From positions 186,001 to 250,000 of the forward strand of contig NW_020194625.1 in assembly GCF_002865645.1 (NCBI RefSeq): a stretch of 64,000 bases of DNA, given 5' to 3'. The translations under genes were made by a program, and so were the position numbers. This document shows, in pieces, positions 11,537 through 21,997 of the stretch. The stretch's first letter is position 1. Each line of letters starts with the position of its first letter. The notes beneath the pieces were generated by a model. The model saw nothing but the letters and a program-made list of their open reading frames with translations, had not been told where the DNA came from and made no database searches. The DNA comes from Hyaloscypha bicolor E (lineage: Eukaryota > Ascomycota > Leotiomycetes > Helotiales > Hyaloscyphaceae).

Positions 11537-13366
11537 TTAGAGAAACCAAAGCCAGCTTTCTTTAATCTTACCTTTCTCAAAAAGATTAATTGCCTCCCCC
11601 TTTATCCAACCGGATACATATGAACAACCTAATATAAGATATCGATCTTGATCTTCACGCAGACGAGCTATAACTGGAGCTTCACAACCATATAATACAG
11701 CGACAAAATCGCCTTTGGCAGTCCACTTAGGCCCAAACCCAACGTTTCCGTTCGTCGTGACGAAAAAGTTTGAATCAATTCGACGTCTGCCTTCTAATAC
11801 ATTCTCCACGTCTTCCAAGTCCAGCTTGTCGGAGTTTAAGGATAACATCTGTGCTGCAAAAGAGTGACCGCTTGACATGAGATCGTCTTGTCGAGCAAGG
11901 TGCTCAACCAAATCCACACCTGTCGGCAATTCATCAATACCGATTGCCAATGTAGCTATACGGAAAAACCTGTTGATGAAAGCTTCTGGCGACTCTCGTC
12001 CGTCCAAACAAAACCGACGCACACCGTCTATTACCCAGCGAAGCAGCCTATTTGGCTCGGATTCTTCCCAATTTGGTACTGCAGATACCCACGCTATTTC
12101 CTCAACTCGGAATCCGCGGAGAGGGAGGATGTTCGGGTCACTCTGCTTAAATACCTGGGCCGGCTTTCCCCTACAAGCTTCAAACCCTGGGCGCCATTGC
12201 TGAGCAACGCTCTCTCCGTCCTGGTCCAGCACCGTGGTGAAGACAGGTGACCACACATCGCAGAATCGTGGCGTCCGTGAAGGTAAATCCTGCAGCAAGT
12301 GGTATCCGGATCCACAATTGTAATTCAGGCTCTCGAACATCAAGAGATTGCTAGTTTCTTAAACAATTGCGCGCGTAATATCGCGATACACATCCGCCAC
12401 AGTGGTATTGTGGTAGTTCGGAACCCAATCGCGTGGCAACGATTCGGGAGCCGCCAGTCCCATTAACCCAATAACCTTATCTCGCAGATCCGTTGCCATT
12501 ACGTCGTCTGTGTATATCAAAAGCGGCTCGATACGCCATAGCGTTTGACTTAAGACAATAGTGAACATAGTGTAGACGTTTGAGAGGTCAGAATGCGAAA
12601 TCCTAATTGAAAGTGCTGGCCCTTCAACTTGCCACAGCCAAGCACCCGACCAAAGGATTGGCTCTAGTGAGTGACTACGACCCGCATGCACTATTGATGG
12701 AGGCAAGCGTGAGAGCGCAGCTTCTTGGATCACCCATACGCGTGAGAACCAGTCGTTGCTCAGGATGCTCTTGAGCTCCTGCCAGGCGCTATTGGTGACG
12801 TCGGGAAGACCGAGCGATGCAAGAGACGGGCCTTGGATCACGCGTTGCAAAGGATGGGGCACCTTAAGCCAAGGAACACTGTTGGCCCAATCCTTGTTGC
12901 TATGCCCAAGGCTCCATAGCTTTTCCGCGAGATTCCAACCTCTGTCGTAATGTTCAGGAACGCCACACAGGCCAAGCGGCGAGAAAAGCCAGATGACAGT
13001 CTTCACTGCGGTTTGATATATGCGCTGCATCATGGTCACCTGGTGGGAACGTTCAACCAGATCCTGTTGATTAACGCAGATCTGCCCATTGTATTCGTCA
13101 AGCTTAGCCAGCTCCTTAAGTCCTCGGTTCAGATTCTCCGATATTTTTATGCAAGATCCGTTGACGGAAAGGGTCTGCGTATGGCCTAGAGTTCCCCAGC
13201 AGTAACTAAGACCAAAGAACTCCGGGAGTTCGGTGGTGTCGACATTGAGGCAGTGCTCCGTCATTTCCAGAGGAGAATGTGCTTCTAGGGAAGATTTCGA
13301 GAGTCTCAGCAGGCGTATAGTATTGCCCTGTCTAAGCGGACGATATAGCTCGATATCGACAATCAT
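11537..13366 (-). pseudogene. HET-domain (heterokaryon incompatibility) protein gene interrupted by one in-frame stop
   Basis: HET proteins act in fungal non-self recognition and can trigger incompatibility cell death. The first part (start about 13366, an earlier ATG at 13418) shows the HET core: ELYRPL near the start, FGLSYCWGT, ICVNQQDLVERSHQV, MQRIYQTA, WFSRVWVIQEAALS, then DLRDKVIGLMGLA. The alanine-rich box is short: the residues normally before ICVNQ (xLWxDA) are missing, so a few codons may be deleted. A TAA at 12361-12359 ends this part after 335 codons. The same frame continues without a shift to 11537 with HET C-terminal features: FFVTTNGNVGFGP, then GDFVAVLYG, ILGCSYVSGWIKGEA. CAA to TAA is a CpA-to-TpA change, the RIP signature. 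It may yield a truncated HET protein or be dead. Confidence 0.8.
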
Positions 13367-13469
13367 AGTAGAATGGTTATTCGTCGCAGATTCAGATTGA
13401 ACTCCCCCGGAGCAGTACATGATTCTGGCTGTGTAAAAGTGATGAAAATGGAAAGCCCTTGTTCACAAG

Positions 13470-14730
13470 ATGCTGGCGTGGCTTGCCAAGAGATGGAGAT
13501 CGCCGTCCATCACTCAACGCTGGGCGTTTCAATACTTCTCCTCAGCTCAGTCATACCTCGTCTCCAGAGTGAAGATTTTCTCTCAAGTGATCGCTGCCGC
13601 GGCGCTTGCTACGATCGCATCAGCTCAAATCACGTTGTGAGTGCTGCCAACATGAAAACCTTCTCCTGGGTGGGGGATGTTACAAGTCGCGCAGGGCAGC
13701 AGAGCTGAAAACGCGACGAAGGTCAAATGCGACTAACCTTTTGATCCAATAGCAACGGATCCCAGATCGTCTGCCCAGCCTCCGGCGGAGATTTCTGCTC
13801 TAGCAATCTCTATCGAGTAATATCATCATTCGGTGTATTGATGGAGTCGCTCAGCCTGGTAATTGCGACGATAACCTCGCCGGTGAACCTCCACTTGGGG
13901 TCAACACTGCGACGTGTTGGCAAACAAGCTCCACCTCTGGCGACGCAGCTTGCGCCAAGAAGTATGTCTCCAAATATCTCTGCACACCCCGCACAACTCG
14001 TACTAATAGATCTTCCTCCTAGCTGTATAGTCTACTGTAGCTCCGGCAACTGCCCCAAGGACTTCACCCTCCCGAACTGCACCCCCTCCTTCGTTTCCTC
14101 GTCCACCTCCTCACCTACCAGTGTCAGTCCCGCAATATCCTCAAGCTCAACTACCCGAGCCCCACCGCCGGCTTCATCCTCGAGTGACACTCCAACCGGT
14201 ACATCGAACCCAAACTCCAGCACCTCTATTCCAAAATCTCCTTCATCAACTCCGAACTCTAACACATCAAATCCAAACTCCAGCACATCAACCTCAGACC
14301 CCAGTACGTCTAGCCTAAGCTCTAGTGCATCCAACCCGAGCTCTAGCACATCCAAGCCAAACTAGAAAGTCCGCAACAAAGTACAACATCTTCCAGTACA
14401 TTAAAGCAAAGCGGTCTATCTACTGGGGCCAAAGTTGGAATCGGAGTTGGAGTCACAATTGGCGTGCTCTTCTTTCTTGCACTGAGCGTGTTCACATTCT
14501 GGTACGGCAGACGATCTGCAGCACTGAGGAAAGGGGACAGGGCAAGGGAGCTGAACAAGCCAGAATTAGGTCCCGGGATTCCAAGACGGAGGGAGCTGGC
14601 AGATACAAGCGTACCTTTGACTTCTGAAGAGAAGGGAGAACTAGATCGGAGGAGGGCGGCGGAACTTAGTGGTACACCGATTAGTCCTGTGGAACTTTCA
14701 AGTGAGAGGGCGGAGCTACAGACACTGTGA
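13470..14730 (+). pseudogene. Cys-rich, Ser/Thr-rich single-pass membrane protein gene with start loss and frameshift
   Basis: Spliced reading: exon 1 to 13636, intron 13637-13752 (GTGAGT, CTAAC, TAG), exon 2 to 13961, intron 13962-14022, exon 3 to 14303, intron 14304-14365, exon 4 to 14730. Product: signal peptide VKIFSQVIAAAALATIASAQ, a Cys domain (VCPASGGDFC, then NIIIRC, QPGNCDDNLAGEPP, TATCWQ), a long Ser/Thr/Pro linker, one membrane helix (VGIGVGVTIGVLFFLALSVF) and an acidic/basic tail. Lesions: the expected start ATG reads GTG at 13569-13571, and the reading frame shifts by one base near 13800-13815, between FCSS and LSSNIII. An in-frame ATG at 13470 could rescue the start only with a 33-codon extension. 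I do not know its function; the layout fits a cell-wall or surface sensor. A sequencing error could explain the indel. Confidence 0.6.
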
Positions 14731-15785
14731 GAGATTGGAAATGCCCCAGTTGAGAAAGAGTAATCTCTCAGATCGATTAAGCTGCAAGGAGGCCATATTT
14801 GTTCTTAGGTTTTTGCTCTGACCAAATGGTTCCACCCCTGTGCCAAATGAAGTAACAATAATGAACTATCATCAAGTCATTTCAACTCGCCGAGCAGCAG
14901 TCTTAATTGATACTCTCTGATTTTCATGGACGTAATTGCGCATTGAATGTGAACTCTCCTTCTGCATATCAATTGATACAAAAGTAGCCAGCTCTCACGA
15001 ACAGCCGCCACGTTGTCAAATCACTGAGAGGGAGATAGATAGGGCTGATTTTCAGTATTCGGAAATGAAACAAACTGCATAATGTTTCCACAAGGAAACC
15101 AATCGCGACAACTTCCTCGAAATAACGGGGCCGCTCGGATCTCTCATGTCTGTGCACTTCCCGCCGTGCCATGAAAAGCTTACTTCAACATTAAAGATCC
15201 ACATCGCCCCACCCCCGATGTTTACTGTCTAGCTGATGCATTACTTGTTTGGGATCTTATGATACGTTTTCGTCAAGTGAGTCTCCCAAGCGCCGTCGTC
15301 TGGAAGAGAATCTACTCAGCACTCCATAAACAACAGGGACCTTCCTGATGCAAATCCGACGTCGAATTCGTATCACCATCGCTGAATACCACTAATCCTC
15401 AAGCATCACCATATTTACGCCGGACTGGAGACTTCCAGGACGTGAATTCGTCATCGGAATTGGTAAGGTGTGATGCAGAGCACAGGTCCAACTTCATGCC
15501 CTCCCGGAAACTCCTCGTGTGAGACAGGAGTTGTTAATTTCACTGGCTGATTGTTTCCTCCTGATACGATATGAAAGTTGGAGAAACATGTCCGAGTTTG
15601 AATCTACCGGGAAGGAGCACGAGAAGACCTTTTTTTGCGAGGCCTCGTTCGAAGTTAAACGAATAAAAGGATCATTACTGTGCACTTCCCTTAGCACCTG
15701 ATCTGATTCTCAAGCTCCTATGATTTCAATTGTTCTTCGTCGACCTCACATCACTATCATCTCATCTCCAATCACGCTCGCCAAC
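14731..15785. other. Intergenic between membrane-protein and peptide-precursor genes
   Basis: Normal-composition DNA. Only short unsupported ORFs occur, on both strands. It should contain the 3' end of the membrane protein gene and the promoter of the repeat-peptide gene. No clear TATA or other site recognised. Confidence 0.5.
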
Positions 15786-16360
15786 ATGCGCACTCAACCA
15801 GTCTTTTCACTCGCGCTAGTCGCATTTGCTACCACAATTCTCACCGCCCCCATCAAATTTAGTGAAGATGCGAAGGCCACAATCGTGGCTGTTGGCCAGG
15901 ACTTCGGTCAACTTACCGCTCGCGAGGTCGGTGGTCTTGTTGCGCTCGCAGCAGGCGCAGAGTCAAGCCACCAGGGAGCCGATGCCAGCTCATTGTTGGG
16001 CGAGCTGCCCGCCAGCCACACCGAAAGTCGGAGAGCCAATGATGCCGCTTCTTTGCGGCGCTGCTCCCAGCAGGCCATGGAAAGAGAGAAGATACAATGG
16101 CTTCGTTGCTGGCAGCACTTCCTGCTGGCCACGATAAGAGAACAAATGATGCAGCAACTTTGCTAGCCCTCCTCCCAGCTGGTCATGAAAAGAGCGTAGA
16201 CACTACCGCCTCGTTGCTTGCTCTCCTTCCAGCTGGTCATTGAAAGAGAGACGACGCCGCTGCTTCTCTTCTTACTGCCCTCCCTGCTGGCCACGACAAG
16301 AGACAGGACGCGGCTGCTTCATTGCTTGCAGCTCTTCCTGCAGGTCATCGATCTGAATAG
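15786..16360 (+). pseudogene. Secreted tandem-repeat peptide precursor (Kex2-processed repeat / RiPP-like), decayed
   Basis: The start at 15786 opens a classic signal peptide (MRTQPVFSLALVAFATTILT, cleavage before API). A leader of about 45 residues follows (AREVGGLVALAAG near its end). Then come seven tandem units starting at 15981, 16041, 16091, 16148, 16199, 16253 and 16307, each with a core like D-A-A-S-LLALLPAGH. Most units are separated by basic pairs (KR; RR after unit 1; unit 4 ends in KS). Such KR-separated repeats in a secreted protein match Kex2-processed repeat proteins, including precursors of fungal RiPPs. Unit 2 is 50 bp instead of 51, so the frame shifts inside it. Unit 5 is followed by TGA, one base from GGA, although two more units follow to a TAG at 16358. 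Cores lack Cys, Trp and Tyr, so it is neither a typical alpha-pheromone nor a Tyr-based dikaritin. Confidence 0.65.
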
Positions 16361-16882
16361 ACGGAGCAGGGGATACTTGTCCCATTCGATTTGCGTAATT
16401 TAATGGTTGAATCTCTCACTTGAGGGAGTGAAAGTGGGTGGCGGGAGTCCTGAAAAGCCGGGACAAAATGGATAGAAAGTTGAGAACTAGGAATGAGATT
16501 ATGAGACTGAACGCAGAAATTATTACACACTGTACTTATGTTTCCATATATTTGCTAGACTGGTTCTCCATCAATGAGTCACTCTTTTGAGCCTTTCGCA
16601 GTTTCGTGCTCTTAAAATGACGCTCGCTGGAGCAAAGAAGCGGGCACACCTTGAGAATGGTGGAGATGAAACGTAGCGGCTTCGCATTGGAAATTCATTT
16701 GAAGACTCGAGGCAAGACAGAGAAGCAGAAAGAGATGACGTGTTGGAAATATTTCATTCGTGACCGTTGTATACAGTAATTACAGGCTCTCGGCTGTCAA
16801 TTTTGAGACCCTATGTCATGTTCTCGTGAAGACCCCTGGAAACGCCCGTGAAAATGAATCGCTCAAAAACTTAGCAAATTAA
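16361..16882. other. Intergenic 3' region between two convergent genes
   Basis: No gene seen. It separates the convergent peptide-precursor relic and Kelch gene and should hold both 3' ends. Confidence 0.5.
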
Positions 16883-18986
16883 TCAAGGTGAGTAATACGT
16901 CTGATTTGGCGGAACAAGCTTCCTTGTTCTTCCAAGACTCGAGTATGTGGGGGCGGGTGAGGTCTGAGGCCCACACGCTGTTGTATTCGATGGACTGCAT
17001 TGCGTCCCATCGGTCAAAACCGAAGGATGCGTGGAGATTGTGGGAGAGATGTAAGATATTGGTGGGTGTGCGTGCCACTCATTATAACTTGGAGATTGGG
17101 GTGGGGAAGTCGTAGGTGAGATATGAGGTACTGGTTGCTGGCCTTGTCGCTCGCTGTAGCGTGGTGATTCATGGACTTGCTGGGACTTTGGATCCATCTG
17201 ATAGTTGTTCGCGGACAACTCGACGGGCACCGCAGCCGGTAGTTGATAAGGCTGGCTTTGGCGATGAGGCTGAAAATGCTGTCCGTTTTGAGAATAAGGA
17301 CCTTGAGGTGCGGGGTCGTATTGCGTTTGAGAAAGTTCGCCTGTGTGAGTTTGTCTATACCGGCGAATGCAGCAGGACGCCCCTAGAAGCACAGCAATGA
17401 GTAGGATACCGCCTCCCACAGCAATTCCGGTAATTGCTCCCGTCGAGAGCTTTCTGGAAGAGGAGGGACCAGCGGATTTCGTAGGACTCGGTATGGCACG
17501 CGTTGGGGATCGAGATGCAATTGAGGCATGCTGTGTAAAGTATACAGCAAGGTCGCTGTTCTCGAAACCGCCAGCTGGTGCCGTGGCCGTCGCGCCGCCC
17601 AGGGACCTAGAGCATGTTAGCTATACATCGTGGTTCGTGTTTCGATTCACGTACGAGCCACCAACTACAGAGATGATTTCGGAAGGTACCACATAAGACT
17701 TAATATTAAGTTGGTAGTCATTCCACATCTTCCCAGATTGTTTCCCGAGATCGAGATTGTGTGTACCCCAAGTCGTTGGGCTATCGCAATCATCGGAGAG
17801 CGGAAAAGTCCCTCCAACAATGAGCATTTGACCACTGTTAACCACGTTGCAGGTTACAGAGTGGTGCGGTTTACCGACTCCAGATCCTTCCCACCACTTG
17901 ATCCACTGAAAAGAGGGGAGGCTTAGAATATAAACGTCGTCAAAGCCAGTCGAATTTGCGCCGAATCCCTGGCCACCGTAGAGATATCTACAGAAATTAG
18001 CTCCTGATCCACAAGTATAGTGGGCTTAACTCTTACATGTTATATGAAGATCTATCTGGTGCCCAAGCAACACCGGCACAGAACCTCCTTCTCGCCAAAG
18101 GCACATCCCCAACAGCGGTTTGGGTATACCATTTCGAGCTCTGAATATCATAAACATGAATGGTACTCATTGAGGCCGACAGACTTGTGCCATTGCCATT
18201 GAAAACCGTGACTCCTCCAAAATAAACCAGTAGCCCCGAGTAGCTTGCTGGAATATACACCATGACACCCTCCGCCCGCGGCGTAGAATCCGGGCCAGTG
18301 TTGTTTGACCAGATTCCAGCGTCCATATCATATTTGATCAATGTACTCGTCGCCCAGGGTGAACCAGTCCAGCCTGGTACCGAGTTGTTGCTCAACCATC
18401 CGCCCAAAATATATCCTTGTCCCAGCGCTGAAATTCCTACCCCACCACCCCACGATACACTTTGTATCGGTGTGTTAGGAGCTCCGAAAGACTCCCATTG
18501 ATTATAAAGAAGATCATACGACAGGAGATTCGGGGTATTCGGCGAGATTCCAGAATAGTCCCCTCCGTATAAATAAAACCTCTTGTTCACATCATCACCC
18601 CACAATATGCCTCCAGTCACATCGGGAATCGACGAGTTTTTCGAAAGGTTCGCATAGAGCTGAGGGACTCCAATTCCAGCGGGGCTCGTATTAAGATCAT
18701 TGTAGAGCAGCCAAGTGTCTAGAAGACAAGCTTAGTCTAGGTACCAATGTGGAGAAGATGGTGCCCTGAGACGCAAATCTGCCGACGAAGAGAAGTCCAA
18801 CGTACTTGTATAGTTTTGATTGTTCTGCGCTATGGGGTTCCAATCAACCTGGCCTCCGTCTATGAAGAGCTTTTGATCCACCACGGTGGTCTGATGTCCA
18901 AATCGTCGGCAGAAATCATGCAGCGGATCTTTCTGGGCCCACGATGTTTCCACAAAGAGCACCAGAAATGCAACTAGCTTGAACAT
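16883..18986 (-). CDS. Kelch-repeat ectodomain, single-pass membrane protein
   Basis: Four exons on the minus strand: 18986-18806, 18718-18037, 17987-17655, 17606-16883 (introns of 87, 49 and 48 bp with GTACGT, GTAAGA and GTACGT donors). The total is 1920 bp, an exact multiple of three, giving 639 residues. A signal peptide (MFKLVAFLVLFVETSWAQ) precedes a Kelch beta-propeller with repeated Gly-Gly turns: LFIDGGQVDW, FYLYGGDYSG, YILGGWLS, LVYFGGVT, YLYGGQGFG, MLIVGGTF. A Ser/Pro linker, a membrane helix (GIAVGGGILLIAVLLGASCC) and a long Pro/Gln/Tyr-rich cytoplasmic tail follow. Topology suggests a surface sensor or adhesion protein. Extracellular Kelch proteins of this layout are widespread in filamentous fungi and mostly uncharacterised. 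It appears intact, unlike the neighbouring genes at 11.5-16.4 kb. Confidence 0.85.
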
Positions 18987-20416
18987 TATTCAAATAATAA
19001 TCTTCTTGCGCAAGTTTGTTTGGTCATACAGATACGCAAACTGATCGACTGGAGCCGTGGACCACCAGGTTTCCACCAAAATACTGCGAACATTGGCCAA
19101 GTACCTCAATCCTCGACCAGAATCTCTCGACTCGATAGATGAAGGACTCTCTGCCGAAGGCAAGGGATGGCAGTTTGTATTCAATGGATGGATGGTATCA
19201 CGACAATAGGATGTTGAGTTCCAGGTACAGGAAAAATAGGCAGGAAGACTTGATTGTGCGACAAAACGATAAGACTTCGAAAACAAGCGACTCGTAAAGC
19301 CTACCTACCAGTATCCCCCATGCCAGGCAGACATTTGTTCTCTGGTTTTCTGCCTCGCCGTCAGGGTCCTGAACGGTGTTTCCCAGGGCTCCATGTCAAT
19401 GGGTGGTTAGTTCTGAGTGAGAGCGCATTGTAGCTAATGAACTGACAATCTCATGGCGCAGCTGAAGGAAACCTGCATGCAACAGGTCAGCCGTACTAGG
19501 GGCGAAGAGAAGTACTTTGTACCACCTCAAGATATCCGTGTTGGCGTATTCCGTATTTAATCCACCTACCGCCAATTAAAGAGCGAGAGAAGCAGTGGTC
19601 CCCAACTCATCGGCTTCTTCTGCTTCCCAGCAGTGTTGGCCAAGACGAAAATCGTGACGGGAACAGTCAAATATCACATGTCGCAGATCGACACTCATAC
19701 AACGCTGATCTGTCCTGCTGGTCGTCGACATGGGGGACAGCTGACGGTCAGCCCTACGGAGCAGGTCGACAAATGGCGGAGAAATCCCTGCCCTGGCCGG
19801 GAAACCATCACCACTCGGTGCCAGCGCCCAGTGAAGGGGATCTGCGAACGGTGGCGTTCCTCCAGCGCTGAAGATCGATTACGAATGATACGGACTCACC
19901 GAAGGTATGGTCGGGGATTGAAATAGAGGTGGCTTTTGAGTGGTTGCACTTGATTGTTTAAAGACGTGCTGTGCATCAGCATGAGCGGTGGGAATAAAGT
20001 TTACGAGGCTCAACCACGGTCACGGGTCCTCCCGGACCCACCTTTTGCTCAAACTCACTTGTGCTCCTTGTCAGACCCTTTAACGTGTCCAAGTCCATCT
20101 CGTAGATGGGGATATGAGCTCCAACTACTCCTCCTCTATTTACGGACAGATCGGAAGATGCGTTAAAGGTTTAGTTCCGAGGGTTTTTCGTCCTCGAAAA
20201 GTTCGAAGCGTGGAGCTCCTTGGCGGGTGCCTTGAAGGTTGAAACTATCCGCAAGACCTGAACTCCGTGAACCCCCATTGCGATCTAGTGCTTCCCTCAT
20301 AGCCCATGACGTAGCTGGAAAAACGCATCAGTTTAAATAAAAGTGTCCGTATTTGCATCATTATCGCACGTTCCATGATTTGGAAAGTTCGGAAAAGCAA
20401 AGATGAGATCCTGATT
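18987..20416. other. Intergenic region without supported gene
   Basis: Contains the promoter and 5' leader of the Kelch gene at its low end and the 3' flank of the lipoate ligase at its high end. Short ORFs (18990-19286 minus, 19633-19926 plus) show no motif or splice pattern. No RNA gene recognised. Confidence 0.5.
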
Positions 20417-21808
20417 TTATTCTCGGACATATGCTGACGGTTCGTAGTTTCCCATTCCAAACAGCTGGTTCATCGTCCTCCCAGGGCTCACCGCCACATT
20501 GCGGTCTGAATCTGTGAAGAGAAATGGAGGTAAAAGCTGTTCCCAGTCGGTGATCTTGTGCAATTCTCTACTCATGAGATTGGACTCAATTTTCTCATGC
20601 TCGACCAGCCCGTTGTAATGGAATGACAATTTATTCAGAAGTGGCAACTCGATTTGCTCGCTGCTGGCTGTCCTATCGTTGTAGTCGACTGATACCTCTG
20701 TGAACTTTCCGTGCTTGGCTGTGAATTCTATCTTGCACTGTCTCGTTCTCAGTATCCCTGCATTAAGAGGAGAGATGTAAAACTTACCCCTCGCAATGCG
20801 GGTGGCCAGGAACTCGGTATGGATTGTACGGAGTCTGTCTCTGTTATGTTTTTGGTAGAGAACTTGAACTGAGGTGTCTGGCAATATATCCAATCCTCCG
20901 ACTGAATCTCGTTAGACAAACCAACTCTCCTTTAGCCGAAGGTAACATACCATGAGTTCCTCCAGCCCATAGGCTATCTCTGGGACTTCTTTTGCTTTTT
21001 CATCTACGAAAAATATGCTCCTGTTCCACACACTCGCTTCACTCAGGGTGCCGTACAAGGACCTGAACTCGAATGCCACAGCCTCTTGGAACTTAAAGTT
21101 GTCAATACCAACGTTCGCGATTGGCGAGCTCACACTGTCCACCCCTCTTGCTTTGATCAATGGCTTCGCAGGAGCTCGGAGGTATTTCGAAATGGATTCA
21201 AGATTGGGGCTCGAAAGCAAACATGTTCCATGGTGCAAAGACCTCAGTCTCGTAAGTTTGTATGCTGACCCAGATACCTTAAACGGTTTCAGAGCTCCTT
21301 CCTTGTCCTCTTTGTCCACGACGATGTCGTGCCGTTCGTTGACCCTGGCTTTCTCCGTCCCCAAGGACTTCAGGGCCCTGACCACCATCTCTGCATGCTT
21401 GTCTCGATTGAATTCCGACGGGGGGCATATAACGCTGTAGTTCATATTCCCCTCATCGTGGAACACTGTCCCTCCTCCTGATCGGCGTCGGACGAGTTTG
21501 ACTCCTAATTCTTCGTTGCGAAGAACTCCAAGATTGACCTCAATCCATGGGTTCTGATTTCTGCCAATCACAACACAGGGACTATTCGTGTAGAGAAAGA
21601 GGATTGTGGAGTCTCCGGGCGTTCTCTGAAGCAGATAATGCTCAATTGAGAGGTTGAGGTATGGGTCTTGGCTTTGGGAGACAAAGACTCGGGCTTTCTG
21701 GGAAGGATCTGTTGCTGCAGCTACAAATTCGGAATAACGTCGAGCGTGCGGTTTGAGTGCTGGTATGCGGGTTCGCAGAAGGGGCCGCAGCCCTCTCGAG
21801 GGAGCCAT
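20417..21808 (-). CDS. Lipoate-protein ligase A family, mitochondrial
   Basis: Exons 21808-20951, 20901-20788 and 20737-20417, with introns of 49 and 50 bp; 430 residues. The start chosen gives a mitochondrial presequence rich in Arg and Ser (MAPSRGLRPLLRTRIPALKP). An in-frame ATG at 21907 would add 33 residues without extra motif. LplA/BPL core motifs: LNLSIEHYLL, VVIGRNQNPW, RRRSGGGTVFHDEGNMNYSV (lipoate/ATP pocket) and the catalytic-lysine block FKVSGSAYKL. The C-terminal ELMSEDWIYCQTPQF is rebuilt only by removing intron 1, supporting the model. The family attaches lipoate to E2 and H-protein subunits; the yeast counterpart is Aim22. It shares a 189-bp divergent promoter with chorismate synthase. 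Confidence 0.9.
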
Positions 21809-21997
21809 GGACAGAATTTGTTGTGCTGTTACTAGGAAAAGAGCCGTTGCCGAATTTGAAGCCCTTGGCCCCTGTCGCCCGCTAAAACTATTCTCCGAGC
21901 TCGGCATGGAATCGACACATCAGGCTGAAGAAAAACTAAAAATCGTCCTACAATTCTCTCACCGCAAATCCTCCCTCCAACAACACACAATTGCAAG
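21809..21997. promoter_or_regulatory. Divergent promoter, lipoate ligase / chorismate synthase
   Basis: Only 189 bp separate the start codons of the two divergent genes (21808 minus, 21998 plus), so both promoters and 5' leaders must lie here. A pyrimidine-rich CTCCCTCCAACAACACAC stretch precedes the chorismate synthase ATG, typical of fungal leaders. If the lipoate ligase used the upstream ATG at 21907, the gap would shrink to 90 bp. Confidence 0.55.

Noticed and set aside
13373..13708. 111-codon plus-strand ORF
   Set aside because: It overlaps the HET promoter and the signal-peptide exon in another frame and has no motif.
16030..16075. An intron that would restore the peptide-precursor frame
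   Set aside because: A 44-bp GTCGGA...CAG intron would be in phase but has a poor donor and would delete most of a repeat unit; a 1-bp deletion is simpler.
15786..16360. Alpha-factor-type pheromone precursor
   Set aside because: KR-spaced repeats fit, but the cores lack the Trp and Cys residues typical of ascomycete alpha-pheromones.
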